This document shows positions 1 through 9,699 of a stretch of DNA of 64,000 nucleotides, piece after piece. A model generated the notes under the pieces. That model made no database searches. It was not told where the DNA came from and saw only the letters and a list, made by a program, of their open reading frames with translations. Origin of the DNA: Lunularia cruciata (taxonomy: Eukaryota > Streptophyta > Marchantiopsida > Lunulariales > Lunulariaceae). The stretch lies in contig OX419755.1 of NCBI GenBank assembly GCA_948567375.1, forward strand, positions 48,998,291 to 49,062,290, in the 5' to 3' direction. Numbering within the stretch: position 1 is the first letter of the stretch; every line of letters begins with the position of its first letter. The position numbers and the translations under genes are program-made.

Positions 1-287
1 TGCCTAGCATGAGCTTTGGCTTTGGTATTTATAGGTAGCATACAAGGCCCTTAAGAAGCTTCTCAAGAAGCTTCCTTCTAGAAGCCGCCTACTTGGCATG
101 CAAGCTAAGCTAGTTAGAAGCTTCTAGAAGCTTACTTCTAGAAGTTACTTGCTTAGAGCACAAGTTAACTAGTCAGGAAGCTTCCCAAGAAGTTTCCTAG
201 ATGCTTTTGGAACATTCTAGGCTAATTTGGCTTATTCTCTATGTCGTTAGCCTTACTAACTATGTTGCTAAACTCCATATTGTTCCA
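1..287 (-). repeat. 3' LTR of element I (partial)
   Basis: Nearly identical to 5158-5500. The right edge is set by the polypurine tract and by the terminal TG (read on minus) that matches the 5' LTR start. The remaining part of this LTR, about 80 bp, lies left of the window. It is rich in AAGCTT-containing repeats (GAAGCTTCT units) that vary in number between the two LTRs. Confidence 0.85.
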
Positions 288-434
288 TATTCCTCCACCG
301 CTAGTTGGTAACGTCCTCGTCGCCATTGAAGCTTCAAACTCCCAGATGGCCATTTTTTCATTTTGGAGGTGAGAAAGAGGTTCCCATGTGACATCATGAA
401 GGGGGTACCCTTTCCAAAGGACCTTGTACTCCAT
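222..434 (-). pseudogene. Chromodomain of element I integrase
   Basis: The translation contains EYKVLWKGYP, then a V-T-W-E-P motif (VTWEPLSHLQN). This is the classic second half of a chromodomain, as found at the C-terminus of chromovirus integrases, where it guides integration to marked chromatin. The first beta strands lie in another frame (around 435-500), so a frameshift separates the domain from integrase. The reading frame runs into the 3' LTR and stops at 222. Confidence 0.8.
288..299 (-). other. Polypurine tract of element I
   Basis: On the minus strand this reads GGTGGAGGAATA, directly upstream of the 3' LTR start TGGAACAA. It is the expected plus-strand primer site. Confidence 0.6.
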
Positions 435-435
435 A

Positions 436-1828
436 TGGTGGCAACGTCCTTGTTGGATGTGGCGACGTGCAAGGATACAATCAAGTTCAACTCCTCATGA
501 TCATTGATAGGGATAGGGGGAGGAGGAGGTTGGACTTGAGAGGAGAAAGAAGAGGGGTTAGGAACAAAGGGTTTCAACTTAGAAACATGAAAGACATGAT
601 GGATGCGCATGTGACAAGGCAAGGCAAGATGATAAGCAATAGGAGAGACAATTTGGGTGACATCAAAAGGTCCTATCCAATTAGGGGCAAGTTTACAAAC
701 TTGGGTATCAAGTGGGAGGGTTAGATTACTAGAGGATAATATAACTTTATCACCAACTTCAGAGGTGAGATCACGATGATGATGGTCCGCATATTGTTTT
801 TGATGATTCTGAGCAACAAGGAGGTGAGATTTGGCTTGTTAGAGAGATTCGGAGATGGTGGTAAAGAAGGTTGAAGTATGGGGGACTTGAGACAGAGGAG
901 GAGCAAGAAGAGAATCTAGGATAAGCGGATCTTGGCCAAAATTGAGAAAGAAAGGAGAGAATCCGGTGCTTGCATGTTTAGAATTATTGTATGCAAACTA
1001 CGTTGCTGCAAGACATTGATCCCAATTAGTATAGTGAATGTTGACAAAGGCACAAAGCATATCTTCCAAAGTGCAATTTGCATGTTCAGTTTGTTCATCA
1101 GTTTGAGGATGATAGGCTGTGGACAAAGCAAGCTTGGTGCCAAGTAGCTGGAAGAGTGCTTGCCAAAACTTTCCGGTGACGCAAGGATCACGATCGGAGA
1201 TGAGTACACGTGGCATACCATGATGTTTGAAGACATTACTGAAGTAGAGTTGCGCCAAGGTTGGAGCATCCACAATATCAACTGTTGGTGCCAAATGGAT
1301 TTGCTTACTAAGCTTATTCACAAACACCACAATTGTTGTGTGACCTTGTTGTGTCTTGGGGAAGGAGGTGATGAGATCTAAGCTCACATGTTCCCAATGA
1401 GTAGTTGGAATGGGAAGTGGCTGAAGGAGTCCACTCGGCTTTTGGTTACTAGCCTTGTTAAGTTGACAACTCTCACACGATTGGACAAAGTCCCAAACAT
1501 CTTGTGTCATGTTGGGCCACCACCATTGGCGTTGGAGGGTGCCTAAGGTCTTGTCCACTCCCATATGACCAGCTATTGGTAAATCATGAGCTTCTTGAAG
1601 GCGCACAAGTTGAAGATCACCTTTGGCTGGAACATAGATATGGTCCGCATGGAATAGAAGATCTTCCTTGAAGGAGAAGGTGTTGTACTCCTTGTCGCAT
1701 GCTATCAGATGACCATGTACCATTTGGAAGAAGGGATCTTGTTGTAGAGCTGATCGAAACTCGTTATGGACCTTGGGGTCAATTGACACCGTCGTAATTG
1801 CCACCGTGATGAGAAGAAGAGCCTTCAA
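436..1828 (-). pseudogene. Integrase of element I, frameshifted
   Basis: The zinc-binding part shows H...H (EAHDLP, AGHMG) and CESC. The catalytic core shows the first Asp in SLDLITS, the second in ISDRDP, and Glu after PQTDEQTE, so the D-D-E triad can be read. The frame is lost near 998 and homology continues in other frames to about 436 (HHVFHVSKLKPF, a typical integrase C-terminal motif). It joins viral-type cDNA to the chromosome in intact elements. It is not functional here because of frameshifts and a stop near 880. Confidence 0.85.
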
Positions 1829-1921
1829 ATCAGGTTGTTGTGATAGAGCATCAGGGATGATGTGAAACCGACCTCATTTGTACTCAAGTTTGATGTCAAA
1901 CATTCAGAGTTGCTCTTCCCA

Positions 1922-2242
1922 TCAATGATGTCGATTCTTCATGTGCTCCAAGTGTAGGATCTGCAACAATGGCTTGTGACCAATTTGCATGATCACTTGT
2001 TTCCCCAAGAGATAATGCCACCATACCTTGGTGGTATATACCATTGCAAGTTGTTCCCAATCTTGAGCAGAGTAATTTCTTTCAGCTGTATTTAGTTGGC
2101 AAGACACAAAGGCAATGGGATGTAATCCATCTGGGAATTCCTGTTGCAACATAGCTCCAATTGCAAAGTTAGAAACATCAAAATCAACCACACAAGGTAG
2201 TTGAGGATCATATGGTTGAAGAATGGGTCTTGAAGACACCAT
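1922..2242 (-). pseudogene. RNase H domain of element I
   Basis: Motifs include a D-x-S-x-x-A-I-G-A core (DVSNFAIGAML), PIAFVSCQL, and a conserved ERNYSAQDWEQLAMVY region, followed by HKPLLQIL. In intact elements it degrades RNA in RNA-DNA hybrids. The Glu of the usual 'ERNY-x-x-x-E-x-E' is partly altered (QDWEQL). It is separated from reverse transcriptase and integrase by stops (2243-2281 and 1829-1921). Confidence 0.8.
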
Positions 2243-2281
2243 ATGATTTAACTTCTGGAATGCTTCTTCATGCTTGGTGGT

Positions 2282-3108
2282 CTACTGGAATCTCAAGTTC
2301 TTTCCTAAGAGGTCATTCAATGGTGCAGCCACATGAGCATAATAGTGGATGAACCGTTGGCAAAAGTTGGCAAATCCATTGAATGCCCGTACTTCTATAA
2401 CATCCTTTGGGGTAGGCCAATCAGTAATGACCTTGATCTCCTCTTCTTCCATCTTGATCCCCTCTGATGAGATCTTATGTCCCAACAAGGTAACCTCCTT
2501 ATGCCAAAAGGCACACTTTGACTTCTTGCAGTAAAATTTCCATTGTTGTAGTTGTCTTAGGACTTCTCGCACATGATTCACATGTTCTACGTTTATCTTG
2601 CTATAGATTAAGATATCATCCAAGAGCACCACCATGGACCAATCTAATAGGCCATCCAACACCCAATGCATCTGATCCATGAAGACTGCTAGAGCATTAG
2701 TGAGTCCGAAAGGTAGAACTCTCCACTCAAAATGCCCATACCTTGTGCGAAAGGTAGTCTTTTGCACATCCTTTCTATCAATAGGAATTTGCCAATAGCC
2801 GCTATGAAGATCCAACTTGGAAAAGTAGTGTGCTCCACTTAGTTGATCAAGCAAGTCATCAATCCGAGGCAAAGGATATGCATTCTTCACGGTTTGCTTA
2901 TTGAGCCCATGATAATCAATACAAAAATGAAGTCATCCATCCTTCTTTGGAATAAATAGTACCGGTGCTCCCCAAGGAAAGGTATTATGTCGTATGAAGT
3001 CCTTCTCCAACAACTCTATAAGTGTTGTTTGCAACTCCTCCAACTCCTTTGGCGAGAGCCAATAGATTGGTCTACTCCCTGGCAATAACTTGATCTTGAA
3101 GGGCATAC
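2282..3108 (-). pseudogene. Reverse transcriptase of element I
   Basis: The clear part, 2282-2890, has YPLPRIDDLLDQL, the FSKLDLHSGYWQI motif, FRTRYGHFEW, LPFGLTNA, and the catalytic box LLDDILIYS. Upstream bases 2891-3108 carry the N-terminal fingers, with at least one stop near 2930. Some family-typical residues are replaced (for example the usual P after the N-A pair). In intact elements this copies element RNA into cDNA. Confidence 0.88.
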
Positions 3109-3109
3109 C

Positions 3110-3472
3110 TCAATCAGAGGGTAATCTCTTTGGCAGATCATCCGGAAACACGTCCGCAAACTCCTTAACTATCCAATCAACCATTGCTTGATGAGGCTCT
3201 TGGCCCTCCGTAGATTGTTCTTGTGCAATCGGCTTGATCCACACCGCAAATATAGACTTATCTTCCTCCAAAGCTTGCTCTATGGATGCTTTACTAACAA
3301 ACTTCCCTTCTAGGGATTCATCTCTCTTCCAAGCTTGCTCCCTGGTTGCCTTCTTGGCAAACTTCCCATCTTGGGATTCATCTCCCTTCCAGGTTCGCTC
3401 TATGGCTACCTTCTCAAAAAACTTCCCATCTTGGGACCGACTATTCTTAAGTGTCTTACTCTTGCCAGACAA
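3110..3472 (-). pseudogene. Protease-RT linker of element I with three 20-residue repeats
   Basis: The translation holds three tandem 20-residue units, each starting near S-Q/L-D/E-G-K-F and ending in W/L-K/E-x-D-E/K. It then runs into VDWIVKEFADVFPDDLPK, the typical start of a Ty3/Gypsy RT region. The linker has no known activity. The older relative at 5501-7112 shows only one unit at the matching place (about 5795-5870), so the array grew after the two copies separated. Confidence 0.7.
3271..3450 (-). repeat. Three tandem 60-bp units in element I
   Basis: Units begin at 3271, 3331 and 3391, each exactly 60 bp. They share AAGCTTGCTC or a close variant at one end and ACTTCCCATCTTGGGA further in. 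The length is a multiple of three, so the reading frame is kept. Confidence 0.85.
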
Positions 3473-3477
3473 CCTAA

Positions 3478-3870
3478 TCAGAAATTCCTACCTTGGTGTT
3501 GTACTTGAATTTGGCATCGGGTCCAATCAAATTGAACCTTATGATGTTCAAGCCAATGTAGACCTAGAATGATATCATAGTGTAGAGGTGCTACTACAAA
3601 CCTCATACACTCCAAATACTTCTTCCCAATCTTGAAGGTAACAAGATGCAAGGTGCGGAATGCAAAACCCTTTCTACCATCTGCCATCATCAAACTACTT
3701 CCAATCACTAGCTTGATAGGAATACCCAATTCTTTTGCTACTTGCATAAACATGCAATTCTTTGAACTTCCAAAATCAACCAAAATCCTATAATCCCGAT
3801 TAGATATTGTACCTTGCAAGTGAAGCAAACTTGCATAGGTCGAGCCTTCAATCCCATTGGAACTAATCAA
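3478..3870 (-). pseudogene. Aspartic protease of element I
   Basis: The active-site region reads LVDFGSSKN where the family has a D-S/T-G triplet, so the central residue is changed to Phe. The second conserved part, YDIILGLHWLEHH, is intact and typical of Ty3/Gypsy proteases. The enzyme would process the gag-pol polyprotein. With the changed triplet it is probably inactive. Confidence 0.8.
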
Positions 3871-3899
3871 GCTCCCAGTAGGCGGCTCAAAATCTCCTA

Positions 3900-4775
3900 T
3901 CGGGATTCCTTGTTTCCCTGATCATTCCGTTCCACAACCTCCACCTGGGCAACTTGTCAAGGTTGTCCATTCTTGAGTGGATATTCAACAATGCGATGCC
4001 CCAATTGGTGACAAAAAAAACCACCATTTTGTCGTAGTTTCTCTCTATCTACCGTGTTAAGTGGTCTTTGTTGAATGGCATCAATCTCCATTGGTGTTGG
4101 CTCCTCCACTTGTGTGTAGTGTATTGGTAGGCTTTATGGAGGTCAAGGTCGAGGTTGAGACCAAGTTGTTGCCACCAATGAATCAAAATGTTCGGCCAAC
4201 CGCATGGCTTCCTCCAAGTGTTGTGGGTCTTGCATGGTTACCTCTAATTTGGTTCTTGCCTTCAAGCCCCTCACAAATCAATCCAGAGCTTCACCTTCCA
4301 ATATATCTAGAATTTGCATGATGGTGTTTGGGAACTACGTGATGTAGCTTCTTACAGAGCAAATCTGTTTCAACTTTGCTAACTTAACCCGTGCAGCTCA
4401 TGTGGCATTTATAGCTTGGAACCAACTAATTATTGCACTCTTGAATTTTTCCCATGTCAAGATTGGTGCAACAATTTGTCATTCAGCTCGCTCCACTCAG
4501 AATCTCCACCATAGCTTTGCTACTCCATTCAATTGGCTAGAAGCCAAGAGAATCTGTTTTTGCTCATCTTGTAGATTGGTAGCTTCAAAATAACGTTCAA
4601 AATCAAACACAAAATTCTCCACTGCACCCAGAAGATTCTTGCCTTCAAATACCTTGGGTTTAGGGAATCTGATCCAATCTTCTCCTTCTCGAATTGGTAC
4701 TCTCTCCACCTGCATTTGTTGTTGAAGATCTTGTTCATCCAACAATCGAGTAAGGTGCTGGATTTGTTGTTCCAT
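3900..4775 (-). pseudogene. gag of element I, degenerate
   Basis: The open part (4497-4775) starts at an ATG and reads a coiled-coil-like N-terminus, then WIRFPKPKVFEGK and FERYFEATNL, typical of plant chromovirus capsid proteins. Further left, homology continues with several stops. A zinc-knuckle position near 3990-4030 has lost its first and last Cys (FFCHQLGHRIVEYP). The protein would coat element RNA. Confidence 0.75.
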
Positions 4776-5064
4776 AGCAAAGATAACATTGGGTATTGCC
4801 GCTATGGTTGCTACTCTATCACACCACTCCCAATCTATCTAATTTATTAACACATCGAAACAACACATCCACCGTTCTCCATAAGTTACATCCAAAAGCA
4901 CCAAAGGGTTCCTTAGATATGGTGATCTTATGCAAAAAATCTTGTCCAAAATGCGAGGTGATGAATTGTGTAAAATGATGCTTGGGTAGTATTTGGACAC
5001 AAAAATCCCAATGGTTTGGTGGAAGTGGATTTGGTGGTCCATAAATTCCATCCATCCCATTCTT

Positions 5065-5076
5065 GCTCTGATACCA
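5065..5076 (-). other. Primer binding site, initiator Met tRNA type
   Basis: On the minus strand this reads TGGTATCAGAGC, two bases from the 5' LTR. It is complementary to the 3' end of plant initiator tRNA-Met, the usual primer of chromoviruses. Confidence 0.85.
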
Positions 5077-5078
5077 AT

Positions 5079-5500
5079 GTAAAAGACCGACTCCGAGGAG
5101 AGAAATAGGAGAATGGAAACTCACATTGGGACACTTGAATGAGGGAAAACTCCACATGCCTAGCATGAGCTTCAGCTTTGGTATTTATAGGTAGCATACA
5201 AGGCACTTGAGAAGCTTCTCAAGAAGCTTCATTGAGCCACTTTCTTAGAGTGCAAGCCAAGTTAACTAGGAAGCTTCTCAAGAAGCTTCTCAAGAAGCTT
5301 TCTTCTAAAAGGCGCCTACTTGGCATGCAAGCTAAGCTAGTTAGAAGCTTCTAGAAGCTACCTGCTTAGAGCACAAGTTAACTAGTCGGGAAACTTCCCA
5401 AGAAGCTTCCTAGATGCTTTTGGAATATTCTAGGCTAATTTGGCTTATTCTCTACATCGTTAGCCTTACTAACTATGTCGCTAAACTCCATACAGTTACA
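5079..5500 (-). repeat. 5' LTR of element I
   Basis: It is 422 bp with TGTAA...TTACA ends (read on either strand). The left edge is set by the primer site and the right edge by comparison with the 3' LTR. Beyond 5500 the sequence switches at once to the interior of an older element. Confidence 0.85.
5182..5189 (-). promoter_or_regulatory. Candidate TATA box in element I LTR
   Basis: TATAAATA on the minus strand, about 310 bp into the LTR from its 5' end. It is conserved in the 3' LTR, the older LTR (near 7205) and, as a variant, the solo LTR near 52830. Confidence 0.45.
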
Positions 5501-7112
5501 AAGAAGATGTATCATGTTGTATGAGATCCTTCTCCAACAACTTGGTCAATTTTTTTGAAGTTCCACTAGCTTCTTTGGTGAGAGCCAATTGATCAGTCTA
5601 TTCATTGAAGTACTTCTTGGCAATAGCCATTCTTGAAAGGCATACCTTGATCAAAGAGTAATCTCTTTGGAAGATCATCTGGAAACAAATTTACAAGCTC
5701 TTGAACTATTTGATCAGCCATTGGCATCTGATCTTCATTCAAGTCTCATTGCGCAACAAGGTTGATCCACATCACAAAAACAAGAATATTTGCCTCTAAA
5801 GCTTGCTCTATGATTGATACATTGACAAACTTCCTAATTGGGATCAACTATTTCTTAGGCGTCTCACTCAAAGGTGCCAAACAAACTAATTGGTAATTCT
5901 TACCACTAAGTTCCAAGTACAACTCCAAATGAACAAAATCCTACTCTTGACCTTGACTACCAATTCCTTGGGTCCACCTTGGTAGTGTACTTGAATTCGT
6001 CATTGAATTGAACCTTAGGACGTTCAAGCCAAGGAAGACCTAGGATGATATCATAATTTAAGGAAGTGACTTAAATCTCATATACTTAGAATACTCCTTT
6101 CAAATCTTGAATGCAACAAGTTGTGAGGTTTGGAATGTAGAGCACTTTATCATCAATTATCATTAATTTTCTTTTCAATATTGGTTCTATATAAATAATT
6201 ATTCTTTTGCTAATTCCCAAAACTCTTGGAATTAACCAAAATTCTACAACTACAATCAAATATCATATCTTGCATTGGTTACTTCCAATTTGGTCTGTGA
6301 TTTCTAACCTTTTACAAACAAATTAAAGCCTTATCTTCCAATATCTCTAGAATCTATACTATTCTATTTTAGAATTAAGTGATGTAGCTCCTCATAGAAC
6401 CAATTTGCTTCAATTTTTCCAATCTATCTTGTACATCTTGTGTAGCATTCACTACTTGGATTTTCCAATTATTGCACTACTAAATTCTTCCCCTGTGAAG
6501 ATTGGAGCAACAAATTTCCCTTGAGCTTGATCTACCTAAAATGAAAACCATAGTTTTGCCATTCCATCTAGTTAGCTCAAAGCCAAGAGAATCCACTTCC
6601 TTCATCTAGAAAACTTGTAGGTTCAAAATAACATTTGCAATAAAACATAAAATTTTCCGTTCCACTCAATAGATTCTTACCTTCAAATATCTTTAGCTAC
6701 AAAAATCAAACTTGATCTTCTCCTTCTCAAACACTATTCTCTTTACTTGCTCTTGAAGTTAATTTTCATGATCTCTCTCTTCCATAAATAGAGTAAGATG
6801 CTCAATTTGTTGTTACATAATAGTGATAAGTTTGCTACCTTGACTACTTCTTTGGCAAACAACCTACTTACAATTATCTAATTTAATATATAGATGCAAC
6901 ATATCCAAAGCTTTCCTTAAGTTACAATTGGAAGGGTCAATATTTCATCAAACAAGGTGATCACCTTCAAAAGATTTTGCCCAAAACATGAAATGATGAA
7001 TTGTGTGAAATGATGCTTTTGTAGTATATAGATACAAAAATCCCAATGATTTAAGGGAAATGGATTTTATGATTCATAGATTCTATCCATCCCAATCCTA
7101 CTTTAATATCAA
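5501..7112 (-). pseudogene. Remnant interior of an older relative of element I (RT start, linker, protease, gag)
   Basis: Bases from 5508 on align with element I from about 2980 on: the start of RT, the linker with a single 60-bp-type unit (5795-5870), the protease region (about 5960-6290) and gag (6290-6800). Many indels and stops are present. No ORF survives. The 3' part (most of RT, integrase, 3' LTR) should lie left of the window, because element I inserted at 5500. Confidence 0.8.
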
Positions 7113-7522
7113 TACAAAAGACCAAGGAGAGAAATAAGAGAAGATCATATTGGAACTCTCAAGTAAGTGAAACTTTAAATTCTTAGCTTGAACTTGGGTT
7201 TTGGTATTTATATGTAATCTAGGTATAAAGCTCACAAGAAGCTCCCAAGCTTCCAAGAAGTTTCTTTCTAGAAGTTACCTTTCCTAGAATGCAAGATAAG
7301 CTAGTTATTTACTTGATGTGCAAGTTAAGCTAACCATTTACTTGGTGTACAAGCTAAACTAGCTGTCAACTTAGCATACAAGTTACAAGCTAGCTGTCAA
7401 AAAGCATACAAGTTCTTAGAAGCTTCTTGAATGCTTCTAGAACATTCTTAAAGTTTTGTAGCTATATACCAATTTTATGACTTATAGTTATATTTAGCTT
7501 CTACTAACTCTATATTATTATG
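7113..7522 (-). repeat. 5' LTR of the older element
   Basis: It aligns with 5079-5500, starting at ACAAAAGACCAAGGAGAGAA and passing GGTATTTATA, with many substitutions. The right edge at 7522 is approximate because the terminal bases have decayed. Confidence 0.75.
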
Positions 7523-7985
7523 GATGGTGTATCCACAAAAGCATGAGATAGCCTTTCATCCTTTGCTTCCTTACCTTTTGGTTGGACAAAAGGTTTGTAG
7601 TCTTTGTTGATAGATTGACAATTTCAACATATGATTGATTCTCTCTTAGTTGACTCATACATTTCTTGTGCTGCTAGAGCACATATTTGCTCTTACTATG
7701 GTAAGGGTGTAGGTGCATGGATCCTAGCTCAACCATACATTAGGAAATTCTTACCTGCATAAGCTACGTTCTTAACATCAATGAGGTTCCACCTAGGTTT
7801 GGTACACCCATCTACATCTTCATTACTCCCTTGTAAGTGGTCCGTATGCAATAGTGGTCCGTTTGACATGATGTTCTTTTGGAGGACACAAGATAGCTAC
7901 CCATAATGACATTAGGGATATAGTGTTTGCCATGACACAAGGGAGTGTATATCTTGCTTGGAAAGAGTATTGGTATGCTTTGTAG
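7523..7985. other. Unrecognised sequence between LTR remnant and retroelement fragment
   Basis: No coding signature or RNA gene is seen. Short open frames here look like chance. Confidence 0.4.
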
Positions 7986-8270
7986 ATGATACAAGTCAAG
8001 GTAGGCTTATATCTAGTCAGAGATGGTCAAGTGATAATAATAGATGTTGTGGCTACAAACCCTACATGTGATGTAGCTTTGGAAGAAGTGATTACTCATC
8101 CTCATGGATGGATGACAGCAGAGAGACAAATAGTCAATATCTCTAAGTATAAAGGTATACAACAAGGTTACCTCTTTATTCCTATAGCCTTGGAGTTATA
8201 TAGAGCAATGGATACAACATTTGACACATTTTTTACGGAGTATGCAAGAGCATACTCCGTAACAAATTAG
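7986..8270 (+). pseudogene. Retroelement protein fragment (LINE/RT-type C-terminal part)
   Basis: The 94-codon frame carries IIIDVVATNPTCD, THPHGW and FIPIALELYRAMDTTFDTFFTEYAR. The arrangement 'D-V-V-x-T-x-P-T ... F-I-P-x-A-L/I-E-x-Y ... F-D-x-F-x-x-x-x-A-R' is familiar from the segment after the RT domain in many retroelement-derived plant and protist proteins. No RT core is seen nearby, so this is a remnant. The family assignment is inference from the motif only. Confidence 0.4.
8233..8262. repeat. Perfect 13-bp inverted repeat, 4-nt loop
   Basis: TTACGGAGTATGC and its exact complement flank AAGA. It lies at the end of the retroelement fragment. Confidence 0.85.
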
Positions 8271-8938
8271 ACCATAAGGAATACCAATTTAACTTTCATA
8301 CTTTACAATGTACTTTAACAATGTATGCCGTTTCTCTACAAAGAGCATCGGCTATAGCAATAACACTAGGTAATGCTTCTTTGTAGACCATACAACTTGC
8401 ATACCGCAAACATCTTAGGTGTTGTAGGGTAGATTTCTTGTACCATAGATTTCTTGTACCTGACTATTGGAGCTTAGCCTTATTCTACCTTTTATGTGTC
8501 TTATTCTTGTATGGTTTGATGGTGGGTTGTCTAATCTTTCTTGGTATAAGAAGCAGTCACCTTCTCTAGTATATCAATAGATGGAAAGACCGGTCTAAAT
8601 TGTCTACTATTAGAGCAATTATATTACCAGTACCGAGGAATGACCTTTTAAGTGCAGCATTAAGCATACATTCCACCTTACTCCCGGTGAATTATTACTT
8701 TTTGAGGCACCCAAGAGTATTGAAGTGAGATGCACGTGATCTCCCATTGAGGAAGTCAATTTTGGACAAAGCAAAGGGCAAGTGGATGAAGATGGCTATC
8801 TTCAATTAAAGAGAAGAAATAACGAAAGGAGAGATTATTTTAAAATTTTATTCTTAATTTCCCACCATTAATTGAGATTATTCGATCACTGATTGTGCTG
8901 TCTTGAATTCCAAAGCATTCTAGTACTACACTATCATC
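8271..8938. other. No gene recognised
   Basis: AT-rich. No ORF with a recognisable product. Confidence 0.4.
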
Positions 8939-9012
8939 TTGGGGCTTACCCCATTTTACTTCTTTTATCTCACCCTTGATGGGTCTTCCTGTTTTCTACG
9001 CTGTCGCCTTCT
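8939..9012 (-). repeat. Tail repeat copy A
   Basis: Read on minus, one frame gives K-A-T-A, a stop, then PIKGEIKEVKWG. This matches copies C and D residue by residue where alignable. The sequence TGGGG-CTTA-CCCCA forms a short hairpin at its end. Confidence 0.6.
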
Positions 9013-9323
9013 ATCATCTTCAGGAGAATACCTTTCCCGGTTGTATTTTATATTCCAAGTAGTTATTTTCTATTTCTTGACCAACTTTTAAATGAGTTGA
9101 CTTGTTGGTAAAATTTGTCGCCACACGAAATTGACGTCCTAGGATAAGGATTCAACGGGTGCCGTTAAACTTTTCTGCAACGTGGTGTACGGCAAAGGAC
9201 AAACGCCGAATACGGACACTGTACTTGTTGAATCTCTACCTGGTAAGTGAACACGTGATGGGAGAGACCTGACTGCGGTCACTGGGTGAAAGTGCATTTT
9301 CTTGATCACGTTCAGTTTCTTTT

Positions 9324-9348
9324 CATATTTCCTACGCGGTCGCCTTTC
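9324..9348 (-). repeat. Tail repeat fragment E
   Basis: A short piece matching the 'CCTACGCGGTCGCCTTT' core of copy C. On minus it reads RRPRRKYE, against KRRPRRKNE in copy C. Confidence 0.5.
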
Positions 9349-9564
9349 TATTTCTATTTCTTTCTGTATCGCATGCTTTCGAATGCCTCTTGCTTCTGTT
9401 ATGAAGAACTCGACTTTTACGTGGCACTTCAAAAGATACTTGTCATCTCGGTTTCGCCTTTGCGTGCGACACGTCACACCGGATGAAGGCAAGGGCTCCC
9501 TTAAATATCATGCTCATGAGTTTGCAGTCCATCTTGAAACCCTTAAGAAAAGGAAAAGGTAAAA

Positions 9565-9660
9565 CGTGGCATAGCCCCATTTTACCTTTTGGTCTCTCCC
9601 TTGTAAGGCTTGATGGGTCTTCCTATCCGTCTTGCATTCTATGTGCTTGTTTTCTTTCTT
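9565..9660 (-). repeat. Tail repeat copy B
   Basis: Shares TCTCTCCCTTGTA, GGCTTGATGGG and TCTTCC with copy C in the same order. On minus, pieces of the same peptide (PIKPYKGETK) can be read with one frameshift. Confidence 0.65.
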
Positions 9661-9699
9661 CTCTTTTGAAACCCCTTGAGAAAAAGAATTAGCACTGTA

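Larger units (their letters stand above)
1..5500 (-). mobile_element. Element I: chromodomain Ty3/Gypsy LTR retrotransposon, degenerate, truncated by window edge
   Basis: Read on the minus strand, the order is 5' LTR (right), tRNA-iMet primer site, gag, protease, repeat-bearing linker, reverse transcriptase, RNase H, integrase, chromodomain, polypurine tract and 3' LTR (left, cut by the window start). This order with a chromodomain after integrase is that of plant chromoviruses. The LTRs share the stretch beginning at 1 and at 5158 almost base for base. All coding parts are broken by stops and frameshifts, so the copy is not autonomous. It sits inside an older relative whose remains continue at 5501-7522. 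The exact clade (Tekay, Reina, CRM or a bryophyte-specific one) cannot be fixed by eye. Confidence 0.9.

Noticed and set aside
9139-9492. 117-codon minus-strand frame
   Set aside because: No known motif. Part of it is the tail repeat fragment (RRPRRKYE), and the rest has no coding signature, so I list only the repeat.
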